The translations under genes were made by a program, and so were the position numbers. Positions 25,516 to 35,478 of a stretch of 64,000 bases of DNA are shown here, piece by piece. This stretch comes from Mesorhizobium sp. PAMC28654. Lineage in GTDB: Bacteria > Pseudomonadota > Alphaproteobacteria > Rhizobiales > Rhizobiaceae. The stretch spans positions 372,001 through 436,000 of the forward strand of contig NZ_CP085135.1 in NCBI RefSeq assembly GCF_020616515.1, read 5' to 3'. Below the pieces are notes generated by a model, which was not told where the DNA came from, ran no database searches, and saw only the letters and a list, made by a program, of their open reading frames with translations. Every line of letters begins with the position of its first letter. Positions within the stretch are counted from its first letter, which is position 1.

Positions 25516-25886
25516 CGGCAACTGGCGGCATCCTTGCCGAAAGCGGCGGTCACCTCGATCCTGCCGACGATTGCCCGGTTGAAATCGGCAAGGTTCTCAG
25601 CAGGAATCCAATATTCCAGATGCGCCTTGCTGCCGGCGTGCTCGACCCGGTACCGGTCGAGAAAGCTTTTCAGGACATCGAACCGCGTGACATAGCCCGC
25701 GCCACTGGCGGGTACATTCCAGTCGCGCGCTATCTGCACGGCATAGGCTTCGGACAGGACCGGGTAGAAGATGGGCTGGTCCGGCAAGCGTGGCGGAAAC
25801 GCCCGCATCCCCGAGCCTTCGATGAGCTCAAGTTCCTGGGGGCCGACCGGGCGCCACAGTGTCACGACGTCTCTGATTTCACTCAT
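25512..25886 (-). CDS. Conserved 124-aa protein of unknown function
   Basis: The N-terminus '[24 protein letters not shown]' followed by '[28 protein letters not shown]' (in pieces) and ending '[20 protein letters not shown]' is a pattern I know from proteins often labelled ADP-ribosylation/crystallin J1, but the label has no clear basis in this short sequence. Its end overlaps the glmU end by four bases (convergent). Confidence 0.65.
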   Translation of the reverse strand: MSEIRDVVTLWRPVGPQELELIEGSGMRAFPPRLPDQPIFYPVLSEAYAVQIARDWNVPASGAGYVTRFDVLKSFLDRYRVEHAGSKAHLEYWIPAENLADFNRAIVGRIEVTAAFGKDAASCR

Positions 25887-25934
25887 CGCCTTGCTGCCTG
25901 ACTGGACCGCGGCAAAGTGATCGCGGGCATCCCA

Positions 25935-26330
25935 TTACGCCAGCCACAGATAGATAATTCGCCCGAGTGCGCCCAGCAACAGTGCAAGGGCCGCCACGGT
26001 CTGAATGAAAAATCCAGGATATCGTTTCAAAGGGGCAGAGAGATATCCGACGAAGTACGCCACACGGCCGACAAGCCACAGAACGCCGAGGCCTGCCGCC
26101 CATGTGGCGCTCCAGTAGATGGCGAACAGCCACAAGGCGGGGAGAAAGATCGGCAGCCATTCGAGCGTATTGGAATGTGCTCGAATTGCCCGCTCGAGCA
26201 GCGGGTCGCCGGTCATGGTGGGGGCATGTATTCCAGTCTTGGAATGGGTTTTAGCGACCGTGAGCGCCATGCCGAATACGGCGAGGCCACAAAGAAGGGT
26301 CACTATTGCCACCGGGTAGTAGCGTTCCAT
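25935..26330 (-). CDS. MAPEG family membrane protein
   Basis: A 131-aa protein from the ATG at 26330 (AAGGA upstream) with four membrane segments. 'RAIRAHSNTLEWLPIFLPAL' near residues 48-67 is the MAPEG signature (ERxxRAHxN-type), and 'GRVAYFVGYLSAPLKRYPGF' matches the second conserved loop. The family includes glutathione-dependent eicosanoid and detoxification enzymes; the bacterial role is unclear. Confidence 0.82.
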   Translation of the reverse strand: MERYYPVAIVTLLCGLAVFGMALTVAKTHSKTGIHAPTMTGDPLLERAIRAHSNTLEWLPIFLPALWLFAIYWSATWAAGLGVLWLVGRVAYFVGYLSAPLKRYPGFFIQTVAALALLLGALGRIIYLWLA

Positions 26331-26602
26331 TGTGGCGTTCCTTTTCCAACGGGCCGTGTTTCGTCGCGCCACTCTACCGGAAACAGCATTCTGGCAATAC
26401 CGTGTGGCGGCAACGGCCAACGCCCGGAAAATCGCAAAAATCCTGATGATAATGGTAACGGGATTGCAAGAGCGGTCTGTCATGATGCATGCGTGCAGGA
26501 GCGTTCCGGCTGATACGGGACGAAATGCAATGTGACTTTCGCGGCAGGCCGGCCATCCCTAAATAGCGCTGGGTTTTCTGCGGGGAATCGGGGGTTGTCT
26601 GC

Positions 26603-28424
26603 ATGTGCGGTATCGTTGGAATTGTTGGTCAGTCGCAAGTCGCGCCACTCATTGTCGATGCGCTGAAACGGCTCGAATACCGCGGCTATGATTCCGCCGG
26701 TGTCGCCACCATCGAACATGGTCAGCTCGGCCGCCGCCGCGCCGAAGGCAAGCTGGTCAATCTCGAACGCCGGCTGAAGGACGAGCCGCTCGGCGGCACG
26801 ATCGGCATCGGCCATACGCGCTGGGCAACCCATGGTGTGCCGAACGAGACCAATGCGCATCCGCATTTTTCCGATGGCGTCGCCATTGTCCATAACGGCA
26901 TCATCGAGAATTTCGCCGAGCTGCGCGAGGAACTGATCCGCGACGGCTACGCCTTTACCTCGCAGACCGACACCGAGGTCGTCGCGCATCTGGTGGCGCG
27001 CGAACTGGCCAGGGGGCTGAAGCCGGTCGAGGCCGCGCACCAGGCGCTGAAGCGGCTGGAAGGCGCGTTTGCGCTGGCCATCATGTTCAAGGGCGACGAG
27101 GATCTGATTGTCGGCGCGCGCAACGGGCCGCCGCTGGCCGTCGGTCATGGCGACGGCGAGATGTTCCTTGGATCCGATGCCATCGCGCTTGCCCCGTTCA
27201 CCAATTCGATCACCTATCTGGAAGACGGCGACTGGGCGGTGGTGCGTCGCAATGGCGTCGCCATCTTCGACATCGACGGCAAACAGGTCGAACGCAAACG
27301 CCAGCAGTCGCTGTCGACCAGCTTCATGGTCGACAAGGGCAACCGGCGCCATTTCATGGAAAAGGAAATCCATGAACAGCCCGAGGTGATCTCGCACACG
27401 CTGGCGAATTATCTCGATTTCGTCGGCGGCGTCTCCAAGCCGCTCGATCTGCCTTTCGATTTCGCAGAGATCAACCGGCTGGCAATCTCGGCCTGCGGCA
27501 CCGCCTACCTGGCAGGCCTGATCGGCAAATACTGGTTCGAGCGCTACGCGCGGCTGCCGGTCGACATCGATGTCGCTTCGGAATTCCGCTACCGCGAAAT
27601 GCCATTGTCGAAGAACGACGCCGCTTTCTTCATCTCGCAGTCCGGTGAAACCGCCGATACGCTGGCCTCGCTGCGCTATTGCCGCAAGGCGGGGATGAAG
27701 ATCGGCGCCGTGGTGAATGTGCGTGAATCGACCATGGCGCGTGAATCCGACGTGGTGCTGCCGACCCTGGCAGGGCCGGAGATCGGCGTCGCCTCGACCA
27801 AGGCTTTTACCTGCCAGCTGTCCGTCCTTGCATCGCTTGCCGTGCGCGGGCGTTGCGCGGGGAACGATCTCGCCAGAGCGGGAAAAAACGCTGGTGCGCG
27901 AGCTTTCGGAAGCGCCGCGCTTTGCCAATCAGGTGCTGAAGCTCGACCAACAGATCGAGAAGGTTGCGCGCGATCTCGCTCACTACAAGAACGTGCTTTA
28001 TCTCGGCCGCGACACCAATTTCCCGCTCGCCATGGAAGGCGCGCTGAAGCTCAAGGAAATCTCCTACATCCACGCCGAGGGCTATGCCGCCGGCGAGCTG
28101 AAGCACGGTCCCATCGCGCTGATCGACGAGAACATGCCGGTCATCGTCATCGCCCCGCATGACCGCATCTTCGAAAAGACGGTGTCGAACATGCAGGAAG
28201 TGGCCGCGCGCGGCGGCAAGATCATCCTGATCACCGACGCCAAGGGCGCGGCGCAGTCGAGCGTCAAGACGATGGAGACGATCATCCTGCCCGAGGTGCC
28301 GGAAATCATCTCGCCCATCATCTACGCGCTGCCGATCCAGATGCTCGCCTATTTCACCGCCGTGTTCATGGGCACGGACGTCGACCAGCCGCGCAACCTG
28401 GCGAAATCGGTGACGGTGGAATAG
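26603..28424 (+). pseudogene. glmS: Glutamine--fructose-6-phosphate aminotransferase with apparent frameshift
   Basis: The frame starts MCGIVGIVGQSQVAP (Cys2 is the N-terminal glutaminase nucleophile) and runs through the glutaminase domain into the first SIS domain ('SQSGETADTLASLRY', 'GVASTKAFTCQLSVLASLAVR'). It breaks near 27844-27848. The second SIS domain ('APRFANQVLKLDQQIEK', 'LKHGPIALIDEN') continues in another frame to 28424. Restoring two bases (GCGCGG to GCGCGCGG) gives one frame of 607 aa, the normal GlmS length, reading 'LAVRAGVARGTISPERE'. The enzyme makes GlcN-6-P and is usually essential, so sequence error is the likeliest cause; a true null would need exogenous glucosamine or a second copy. 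Confidence 0.9.
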
Positions 28425-28517
28425 CCGCTGGCAACACGACGTCTTTAAAAACTTCGCAGTTCCAAACGGGGCAGCGGTTCACTAATGTTGCGGCGCAATA
28501 GCGCGCCGCGGTGAATC

Positions 28518-29276
28518 ATGTCCGATGCCCCCAAGACCTCCGGCATGACCCGGCTCAGAAACTACTTTCTGACCGGCTTCATCGTCTGTGCGCCACTGGC
28601 GATCACCGCTTACATCGCCTGGTCGGTTGTCGGCTGGGTGGATTCCTGGGTGAAACCCTATATTCCCGCCCGATACAGCCCAGATACCTACCTGCCTTTT
28701 CCGGTACCGGGTTTTGGGCTGATCGTGGCGCTGTTCCTGATCACCCTCATCGGTTTCCTGGCAGCCAACATCGTCGGCCGGGCCATCGTCTCTTTCGGCG
28801 AGCGCCTTCTTGGCCGCATGCCGCTGGTGCGTGGCATTTACGGGTCGCTCAAGCAGATTTTCGAGACCGTGCTGTCGAACAAGGGTGACATGTTCCGCCA
28901 GGTCGGGCTGGTCGAATATCCGCGCAAGGGCGTCTGGTCGCTGGTCTTTGTCGCTGGCGAGAGGCACACCGAGATCAATGAGAAGCTGGATCAGGAAGGC
29001 GACCCGCTGATCGCGGTGTTCATGCCGTGCACGCCCAACCCGACCACCGGCTTCCTGATGTATGTGCTGAAATCCGACATCGTGCTGCTCGACATGACGA
29101 TCGAGGACGGCGCCAAGCTGATCGTCTCGGCTGGGCTTGTGGCACCCGAGGTCAAGACGAAGGTGCTGACCGTGAACGGCGAGCCGATCAACGGAACACT
29201 CGCCAACCCGCCGCTAGGCTCAGGGCCTCAGCCGGCGCGCAGCAACCGCACGGCCTCATCGCGGCCGAACAAGTAG
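28518..29276 (+). CDS. DUF502 family membrane protein
   Basis: A 252-aa protein with two membrane helices near residues 18-42 and 65-88, then the DUF502 core 'PLVRGIYGSLKQIFETVLSN', 'VVLVEYPRKGVWSLVFVAGE'-like and 'FMPCTPNPTTGFLMYV'. In plants and bacteria the family includes LCV/COV-type proteins; the function in bacteria is unknown. Its last 49 bases overlap the end of convergent recG. Confidence 0.85.
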   Translation: MSDAPKTSGMTRLRNYFLTGFIVCAPLAITAYIAWSVVGWVDSWVKPYIPARYSPDTYLPFPVPGFGLIVALFLITLIGFLAANIVGRAIVSFGERLLGRMPLVRGIYGSLKQIFETVLSNKGDMFRQVGLVEYPRKGVWSLVFVAGERHTEINEKLDQEGDPLIAVFMPCTPNPTTGFLMYVLKSDIVLLDMTIEDGAKLIVSAGLVAPEVKTKVLTVNGEPINGTLANPPLGSGPQPARSNRTASSRPNK

Positions 29277-31336
29277 AGCAACAGCCGAAGGGCCTCGCCG
29301 CGCTCGGATTGCAGGTCCGGATCGCGCGACAGGATCAGGCGCGCGTCGTCACGGGCGGCTTCGAGCAGATCGGCATGCGCCTCGATACGCGCAACCTGGA
29401 AACCCGGCGTGCCCGACTGGCGGGTGCCCAGCAATTCGCCTTCGCCACGCAGTTTCAGGTCCTCCTCGGCGATGCGGAAGCCGTCTTCCGTTTCACGCAT
29501 GACCGACAGGCGGCGTTTTGCCGTTTCGCCGAGCGGGTCCTTGTAGAGCAGCACGCAGGACGATGGCTTGTCGCCACGCCCGACCCGCCCACGCAACTGG
29601 TGAAGTTGGGCAAGGCCAAAACGCTCGGCGTGCTCGATGACCATGATCGTCGCATCGGGAACGTCGACGCCAACCTCGATCACGGTGGTGGCGATGAGGA
29701 TGCGTGTTTCGCCCTGCTTGAAGGCGCGCATCGCCTCGTCCTTGTCGGCGCCTTTCATGCGGCCGTGAACGAGGCCGATCCGGTCGCCGAACAGCGGCTG
29801 CAGCGAGGCAAAGCGGTCCTCGGCCGACATCAGCTTGATCTCTTCGGATTCCTCGACCAGCGGACAGATCCAGTAGATCTTCTGGCCCTCCGCCACCGCG
29901 TCGTGCATGCGGCCAACCAGTTCATCCAACCGTTCCAGCGGCAGGGTGACGGTGCGGATCGGCTGGCGCCCGGCCGGCTTCTCGGTCAGCTTCGACACGT
30001 CCATGTCGCCGAAAGCGGTCAGCACCAGCGTGCGCGGGATGGGTGTGGCCGTCATCACCAGCATGTCGGGCGCGTCGCCCTTGGCGGTCATGGCGAGACG
30101 CTGGTGAACGCCGAAACGATGCTGTTCGTCGATGACGGCGAAGACGAGATCGTGGAACGTCACCGTCTCCTGGAATAGCGCATGTGTGCCGATGACGATG
30201 TCGATGTCACCGTTAGCCAGACCGGCCAATGTGTCGCTACGCTCGCGGCCCTTTTCGCGGCCGGTGAGGACGGCTACCTTCATGCCGGCTTTTGCGGCCA
30301 GCGGCGCGATCGTGGCGAGATGTTGCCGCGCCAGGATTTCGGTAGGCGCCATCAGCGCCGCCTGGCCGCCGGCCTCGACGGCGCGGGCCATGGCGAGCAA
30401 CGCCACCACCGTCTTGCCGGAGCCGACATCGCCCTGCAACAGCCGCAGCATGCGTTCGGGATCGGCGAGGTCGGCGTTGATCTCGGCCAGTGCGAATTCC
30501 TGGCTGGCGGTCAGCGAATAAGGTAGGGCCGCACGCAGTTTTTCGACGATGCGGCCGTCACCGATCAGCGGGCGGCCGGACAGGCGGCGGACCTTTGCCC
30601 GCACCAGCGCCAACGACACCTGGCCCGCCAACAACTCGTCATAGGCGAGCCGCCGCCACGCCGCGCCGTCAACGGAAACATCGATGGGGTCGGCTGGATT
30701 GTGGATGCGGGCAAGCGCGTCGCCAAAAGCGGGAAATGTACGACGGCGCAGAAACTCAGCATTCTGCCATTCGGGCAATATAGGCAGACGGCCGAGTGCC
30801 TGGCCGATCGCCCGGCGCAGCACCTTGCCCGACAGTCCCGCCGTCAGCGGATAGACGGGCTCGACCAGCGGCAGGTTTTCAGCTTCGCTGGCCAGCGCAA
30901 TGTGGTCGGGATGGACCATGGACGGGCGGCCGTTGAACCATTCCATGCGGCCGGAAACGATGACATGCTCGCCCTCGGGCATCGCCTTTTCGAGATAGGC
31001 GGCGTGGGCATGGAAGAAGGTCAGCGCGATCTCGCCCGTGTCGTCATGGGCATAGACCCTGTACGGCACCGATCGGTTGCCGCGCGGCGGCGGCTGGTGA
31101 CGGTCGATGCGCACGTCGAGCGTGACGATCTGGCCCTCGGCGGAACCTGCGATGCCCGGCCGGTCGCGGCGGTCGATGACGGTGTGCGGCAGCACGAACA
31201 GGAGGTCGCCGGCGCGCGCCGCCCGGTCACCGAGGTCGGCTGTCACGACCTTCTCGATCAGCGCGCCAACCTTCGGTCCGACACCAGCAAGCGAGGTGAT
31301 CGGGACGAACAACGGATCGAGGAGGGAAGGGCGCAT
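29228..31336 (-). CDS. recG: ATP-dependent DNA helicase RecG
   Basis: A 702-aa protein: N-terminal wedge/OB domain, then helicase domains with Walker A 'LLQGDVGSGKTVVAL' near residue 300, DEQH box 'FAVIDEQHRFGVHQR', motif III 'TATPIPRTL', and motif VI 'HQLRGRVGRGDKPS'. It remodels stalled forks and Holliday junctions. It is divergent from sdhE-mfd, the usual arrangement in Rhizobiales. Confidence 0.95.
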   Translation of the reverse strand: MRPSLLDPLFVPITSLAGVGPKVGALIEKVVTADLGDRAARAGDLLFVLPHTVIDRRDRPGIAGSAEGQIVTLDVRIDRHQPPPRGNRSVPYRVYAHDDTGEIALTFFHAHAAYLEKAMPEGEHVIVSGRMEWFNGRPSMVHPDHIALASEAENLPLVEPVYPLTAGLSGKVLRRAIGQALGRLPILPEWQNAEFLRRRTFPAFGDALARIHNPADPIDVSVDGAAWRRLAYDELLAGQVSLALVRAKVRRLSGRPLIGDGRIVEKLRAALPYSLTASQEFALAEINADLADPERMLRLLQGDVGSGKTVVALLAMARAVEAGGQAALMAPTEILARQHLATIAPLAAKAGMKVAVLTGREKGRERSDTLAGLANGDIDIVIGTHALFQETVTFHDLVFAVIDEQHRFGVHQRLAMTAKGDAPDMLVMTATPIPRTLVLTAFGDMDVSKLTEKPAGRQPIRTVTLPLERLDELVGRMHDAVAEGQKIYWICPLVEESEEIKLMSAEDRFASLQPLFGDRIGLVHGRMKGADKDEAMRAFKQGETRILIATTVIEVGVDVPDATIMVIEHAERFGLAQLHQLRGRVGRGDKPSSCVLLYKDPLGETAKRRLSVMRETEDGFRIAEEDLKLRGEGELLGTRQSGTPGFQVARIEAHADLLEAARDDARLILSRDPDLQSERGEALRLLLYLFGRDEAVRLLRAG

Positions 31337-31429
31337 GATGTCAGCTTATGTCGAGACGGTCACAGCGCAAGGCTGACACCGCTGTCTATCCACGCTATAT
31401 GCGCCGTTCAAGACCCAGGATCCCGCACG

Positions 31430-31717
31430 ATGACCGGAACGACACGATCAAGCGAAGGGCTCGACGCCCGCCGCCGCAAGCTTTTGTTCCGCTCGTGGCA
31501 TCGCGGCATGCGCGAAATGGACCTGATCCTGGGCAGCTTCGCCGATGCCGAGATCGACGCCTTGACCGGTGATGAAATCGACCAATATGAGAGGCTCCTG
31601 GATATTCCCGACACCGAATTCCTGCCGATGATCACCGGAGAGCGACCAGTTCCGGCGGACATTGATTGCAGCGTTCTGCAAAAAATCCTGGCCTCACGCC
31701 GATCCATGACATTCTAA
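31430..31717 (+). CDS. sdhE: FAD assembly factor SdhE
   Basis: A 95-aa protein with the SdhE signature 'RRRKLLFRSWHRGMREMDLILGSF' (RGxxE-type motif near residues 25-30) in pieces. It helps attach FAD covalently to succinate dehydrogenase flavoprotein. The short start at 31430 is chosen from family length (AGGA at 31417-31420). It lies 72 bases before mfd. Confidence 0.9.
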   Translation: MTGTTRSSEGLDARRRKLLFRSWHRGMREMDLILGSFADAEIDALTGDEIDQYERLLDIPDTEFLPMITGERPVPADIDCSVLQKILASRRSMTF

Positions 31718-31725
31718 ACACAAGT

Positions 31726-31765
31726 AATTCCAGGAAAAGTGCGAAGCGGTTTTCCGTCCGGAATT
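31726..31765 (+). repeat. 40-bp imperfect palindrome, copy 1 (upstream of mfd)
   Basis: The element begins AATTCCAGGAAAAGTG and ends TTTTCCGTCCGGAATT, so its arms are complementary apart from a small interior mismatch. An inverted copy lies at 35413-35452, identical at 36 of 40 positions. It ends 24 bases before the mfd start. This is a common interspersed sequence type in Mesorhizobium-like genomes (recollection). Confidence 0.75.
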
Positions 31766-31789
31766 GCGACAAGACAAGACCGTGATTTC

Positions 31790-34700
31790 ATGACCCTTAT
31801 TCCCAAAATCGGCCTGCCCAAGGGCCGCGCCGGCCAGTTCATCGTCGACGGCGTCGCCGATGGCTACGAGGCCTTCGCGCTGGTGCAGACGGCGCTCGAG
31901 ATCGCTCCCGACAAGCCAGTGCTGTTCGTGGCGCGTGACGGACAGCGCCTGCCGGCAATCGTCGAGGCGCTGGCCTTCGCCGCACCGGGCCTGCCGGTGC
32001 TCGACCTGCCGGCATGGGATTGCCTGCCTTACGACCGCGTATCGCCCGGTTCCGATGTCGCCGCGCGGCGGCTCGATGCGCTTACCGCCATGATCGCGCT
32101 GGCCCGGAAGCCGCATCGCGCGGTCATCCTGACCACCGCCAATGCACTGCTGCAGCGCATTCCGCCGGCCGGCCTCGTCGAGGCGCAGACCTTCCACGCA
32201 AAACCCGGCAACCAGATCGACATGAACGCGCTGATATCGCGCCTGGAGATCTCCGGCTTCGAGCGGGTGCCGACCGTGCGTGGCGTTGGCGAATTCGCGG
32301 TGCGTGGCGGCATTCTTGATCTCCTGGCGCCGGGCTGGACCGAGGCGCTTCGGCTCGACTTCTTCGGCGACACACTGGAATCCATCCGCGTCTTCGACGC
32401 CGCGACCCAGCGCACCACCGGCCAGCGCAAGTCGATGGCGCTGCAGGCGATGAGCGAGGTGGCGCTGACGCCCGAAACCATCAGCCGCTTCCGCCGCTCC
32501 TATATCGAAGCGTTCGGCGCACCCCAGCGCGACGACGGGCTCTATGCAGCGGTTAGCGAAGGCCGGCGTTTCGCCGGCATGGAGCACTGGCTGCCATTCT
32601 TCTACGAAAAGCTGGAGACGGTTTTCGACTATCTGCCGGAAACGCCGGTGGTGTTCGACCATCTGGCGCACGAGGCCCTGGCCGAGCGCCACACGCTGAT
32701 CCTCGATCATTACGAGGCGCGCAAGAAGCAGGCCGACGCCGCATTGAAGGACGCCGTGCCCTACAAGCCGGTGCCGCCAGACCTGCTTTACCTGTCGCCG
32801 GAAAATCTGGTCGCCTCGCTCGGACCACGCGAAGCGATCGACTTCACGCCATTCGATGCGCCGGATGCCGGTGCGAAAAAGGTCTATCACGCCGGTTCGC
32901 GCCAGGGTCGCAGCTTTGTCGAGGAACGCGCCGATCCCAACATCAACGTCTTCGATGTCGTCGTAAAACACATTGGCGATGAGCGGGCGGCCCGCCGACG
33001 CGTCGTTGTTGCAGGCTGGACCGAAGGCTCGCTCGACCGGCTCGGGCAGATCCTGGCCGAGCACCACCTCGGCAATCTCAAGCAGGTTGCAACGCTGGCA
33101 GAAGCCGAAAAGCTCGAGCCGGGGCAGGCGGCACTGGCCGTGCTGCCGCTGGAATCCGGCTTCGAGACCGAAAAACTTGTCGTCGTCGCCGAGCAGGACA
33201 TTCTGGGCGACCGGCTGATCAGGCGTTCGAAGCGCAAGAAACGCGCTTCCGACTTCATCGCCGAGGCCTCCGCCCTGTCATCTGGCGATATCGTCGTTCA
33301 CACCGATCATGGCATTGGCCGCTTCATCGGCCTGCGCACCATCGAAGCGGTTGGCGCGCCGCATGATTGCCTCGAAATCCACTATGCCGGCGATGATCGG
33401 CTGTTCCTCCCGGTTGAAAACATCGAGCTTCTGTCGCGCTACGGCTCGGATTCAGCCGAGGCGACGCTCGACAAGCTTGGCGGCGGCGCCTGGCAATCGC
33501 GCAAGGCGAAGCTGAAGCGCCGCCTGCTCGACATGGCCGGCCAATTGATCCGCATCGCCGCCGAACGGCAGATGCGTGCAGCACCCGCGCTGGTGCCGGC
33601 GGACGGCCTCTATGACGAGTTCGCGGCACGCTTCCCCTATGAGGAGACCGACGATCAGCAGACGGCGATCGACTCGGTGCGGGACGATCTTGGCGCCGGC
33701 AAGCCGATGGACCGGCTGATCTGCGGCGACGTCGGCTTCGGCAAGACCGAAGTGGCGCTGCGCGCCGCCTTCATTGCCGCCATGGAAGGGTTCCAGGTCG
33801 CGGTGGTGGTGCCGACGACGTTGTTGTCGCGCCAGCATTTCAAGACGTTTTCGCAGCGTTTCTCCGGCTTGCCGATCCGCGTTGCCCAGGCCTCGCGGCT
33901 GGTCGGCGCCAAGGAACTGGCTGAAACCAAGAAGGGCATTGCCGAGGGGCAGGTCGACATCGTCGTCGGCACCCACGCGCTGCTTGGCTCGTCGATCTCG
34001 TTCAAGAATCTCGGCCTGCTGATCATCGACGAGGAGCAGCATTTTGGCGTCAAGCACAAGGAACGGTTGAAGGACCTCAAGACCGATGTCCACGTGCTGA
34101 CGCTGTCGGCGACGCCGATCCCGCGCACGCTGCAACTGGCGCTGACGGGCGTACGCGAACTCTCGCTGATCGCTACGCCGCCGGTCGATCGCATGGCGGT
34201 GCGCACCTTCATCTCGCCTTTCGATCCGCTGGTCATCCGCGAGACGCTGCTTCGGGAACGCTATCGCGGCGGCCATTCCTTCTACGTCGTTCCACGCATC
34301 AGCGATCTGGCGGAAATCCATGATTTTCTGAAGGAGTCTGTTCCGGAACTGAAAGTCGCGGTAGCCCATGGCCAGATGCCGCCGGGCGAACTCGACGACA
34401 TCATGAACGCCTTCTATGACGGCCAGTATGATGTGCTGCTGTCGACGACCATCGTCGAATCCGGCCTGGACATCCCGACCGCCAACACGCTGATCATCCA
34501 TCGCGCCGACATGTTCGGCCTGTCGCAGCTCTATCAGTTGCGCGGTCGTGTCGGGCGCTCCAAGGTGCGCGCCTACGCGCTGTTCACGCTGCCCGCCAAC
34601 CGCAAGCTCACCGATACGGCCGAGCGCCGGCTGAAGGTGCTGCAGTCGCTCGACACGTTGGGCGCCGGGTTCCAGCTCGCCAGCCACGATCTCGATATCA

Positions 34701-35287
34701 GGGGCGCCGGCAATCTTCTGGGCGAAGAGCAGTCCGGCCACATCAAGGAAGTGGGCTTCGAACTCTATCAGCAGATGCTGGAAGAGGCTGTCGCCGAGGT
34801 GAAGGATTCCGGCGAGGTTCAGGACGGCGGCTGGTCGCCGCAGATCGCCGTCGGCACGGCGGTGATGATCCCGGAAAGCTATGTTCCCGACCTGCAGCTG
34901 CGGCTGGCGCTATACCGTCGTCTCGGTGATCTCGAAAACACCGAGGAGATCGATGCCTTCGGCGCCGAGCTGATCGACCGTTTCGGACCGTTGCCGGAAG
35001 AGGTGAAGCATCTCCTCAAGATCGTCTTCATCAAGGCGCTCTGCCGCAAGGCCAATGTCGAGAAGCTCGATGCCGGGCCAAAGGGCGTCGTCATCCATTT
35101 CCGCAAGCGCGAGTTCTCCAACCCGGTCGGGCTGGTCAAGTTCATCGGCGAGCAGGGCTCGCTGGCCAAGATCCGGCCGGACCACAGCGTCGTCTTCGCC
35201 CGGGATTGGCCGACGCCGGAAAAGCGCCTGGCTGGCTCGGCAGTGGTGATGACGCAACTGGCCAAGCTGGTCGACAAGGCCGCCTAG
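31790..35287 (+). CDS. mfd: Transcription-repair coupling factor
   Basis: An 1165-aa protein from the ATG at 31790. It has a UvrB-like N-terminal module, an RNA polymerase-interaction domain ('HTDHGIGRFIGLRTIE'), a RecG-like translocase with Walker A 'GDVGFGKTEVAL' and DEEQ box 'IIDEEQHFGVKHKERLK', a motif VI 'YQLRGRVGRSKVRAYA', and a C-terminal TRCF domain. It removes stalled RNA polymerase and recruits UvrABC. The frame is intact. Confidence 0.95.
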   Translation: MTLIPKIGLPKGRAGQFIVDGVADGYEAFALVQTALEIAPDKPVLFVARDGQRLPAIVEALAFAAPGLPVLDLPAWDCLPYDRVSPGSDVAARRLDALTAMIALARKPHRAVILTTANALLQRIPPAGLVEAQTFHAKPGNQIDMNALISRLEISGFERVPTVRGVGEFAVRGGILDLLAPGWTEALRLDFFGDTLESIRVFDAATQRTTGQRKSMALQAMSEVALTPETISRFRRSYIEAFGAPQRDDGLYAAVSEGRRFAGMEHWLPFFYEKLETVFDYLPETPVVFDHLAHEALAERHTLILDHYEARKKQADAALKDAVPYKPVPPDLLYLSPENLVASLGPREAIDFTPFDAPDAGAKKVYHAGSRQGRSFVEERADPNINVFDVVVKHIGDERAARRRVVVAGWTEGSLDRLGQILAEHHLGNLKQVATLAEAEKLEPGQAALAVLPLESGFETEKLVVVAEQDILGDRLIRRSKRKKRASDFIAEASALSSGDIVVHTDHGIGRFIGLRTIEAVGAPHDCLEIHYAGDDRLFLPVENIELLSRYGSDSAEATLDKLGGGAWQSRKAKLKRRLLDMAGQLIRIAAERQMRAAPALVPADGLYDEFAARFPYEETDDQQTAIDSVRDDLGAGKPMDRLICGDVGFGKTEVALRAAFIAAMEGFQVAVVVPTTLLSRQHFKTFSQRFSGLPIRVAQASRLVGAKELAETKKGIAEGQVDIVVGTHALLGSSISFKNLGLLIIDEEQHFGVKHKERLKDLKTDVHVLTLSATPIPRTLQLALTGVRELSLIATPPVDRMAVRTFISPFDPLVIRETLLRERYRGGHSFYVVPRISDLAEIHDFLKESVPELKVAVAHGQMPPGELDDIMNAFYDGQYDVLLSTTIVESGLDIPTANTLIIHRADMFGLSQLYQLRGRVGRSKVRAYALFTLPANRKLTDTAERRLKVLQSLDTLGAGFQLASHDLDIRGAGNLLGEEQSGHIKEVGFELYQQMLEEAVAEVKDSGEVQDGGWSPQIAVGTAVMIPESYVPDLQLRLALYRRLGDLENTEEIDAFGAELIDRFGPLPEEVKHLLKIVFIKALCRKANVEKLDAGPKGVVIHFRKREFSNPVGLVKFIGEQGSLAKIRPDHSVVFARDWPTPEKRLAGSAVVMTQLAKLVDKAA

Positions 35288-35412
35288 GCGCGTCCCATTC
35301 GCCAGGCGGTCAAATCCGGTCTAGAATAGGAAATCGGCTTCGTGTATGGAGCCGCGATCCCCACATAGGGGTCGAAATGGCGGGCGATGGCGCTCGCTTG
35401 GTTGTTTGACGC

Positions 35413-35452
35413 AATTCCGGACGGAAAGCCGTTTTACACTTTTCCTGGAATT
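35413..35452 (-). repeat. 40-bp imperfect palindrome, copy 2 (inverted, upstream of aroG)
   Basis: Reverse-complement partner of the repeat at 31726-31765, differing at four interior positions. The two copies bracket mfd and could recombine to invert or, as stems, affect transcript ends. It lies 26 bases before the aroG start. Confidence 0.75.
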
Positions 35453-35478
35453 GCTCGGAAAGAGCGTTGGGTGCAGCG

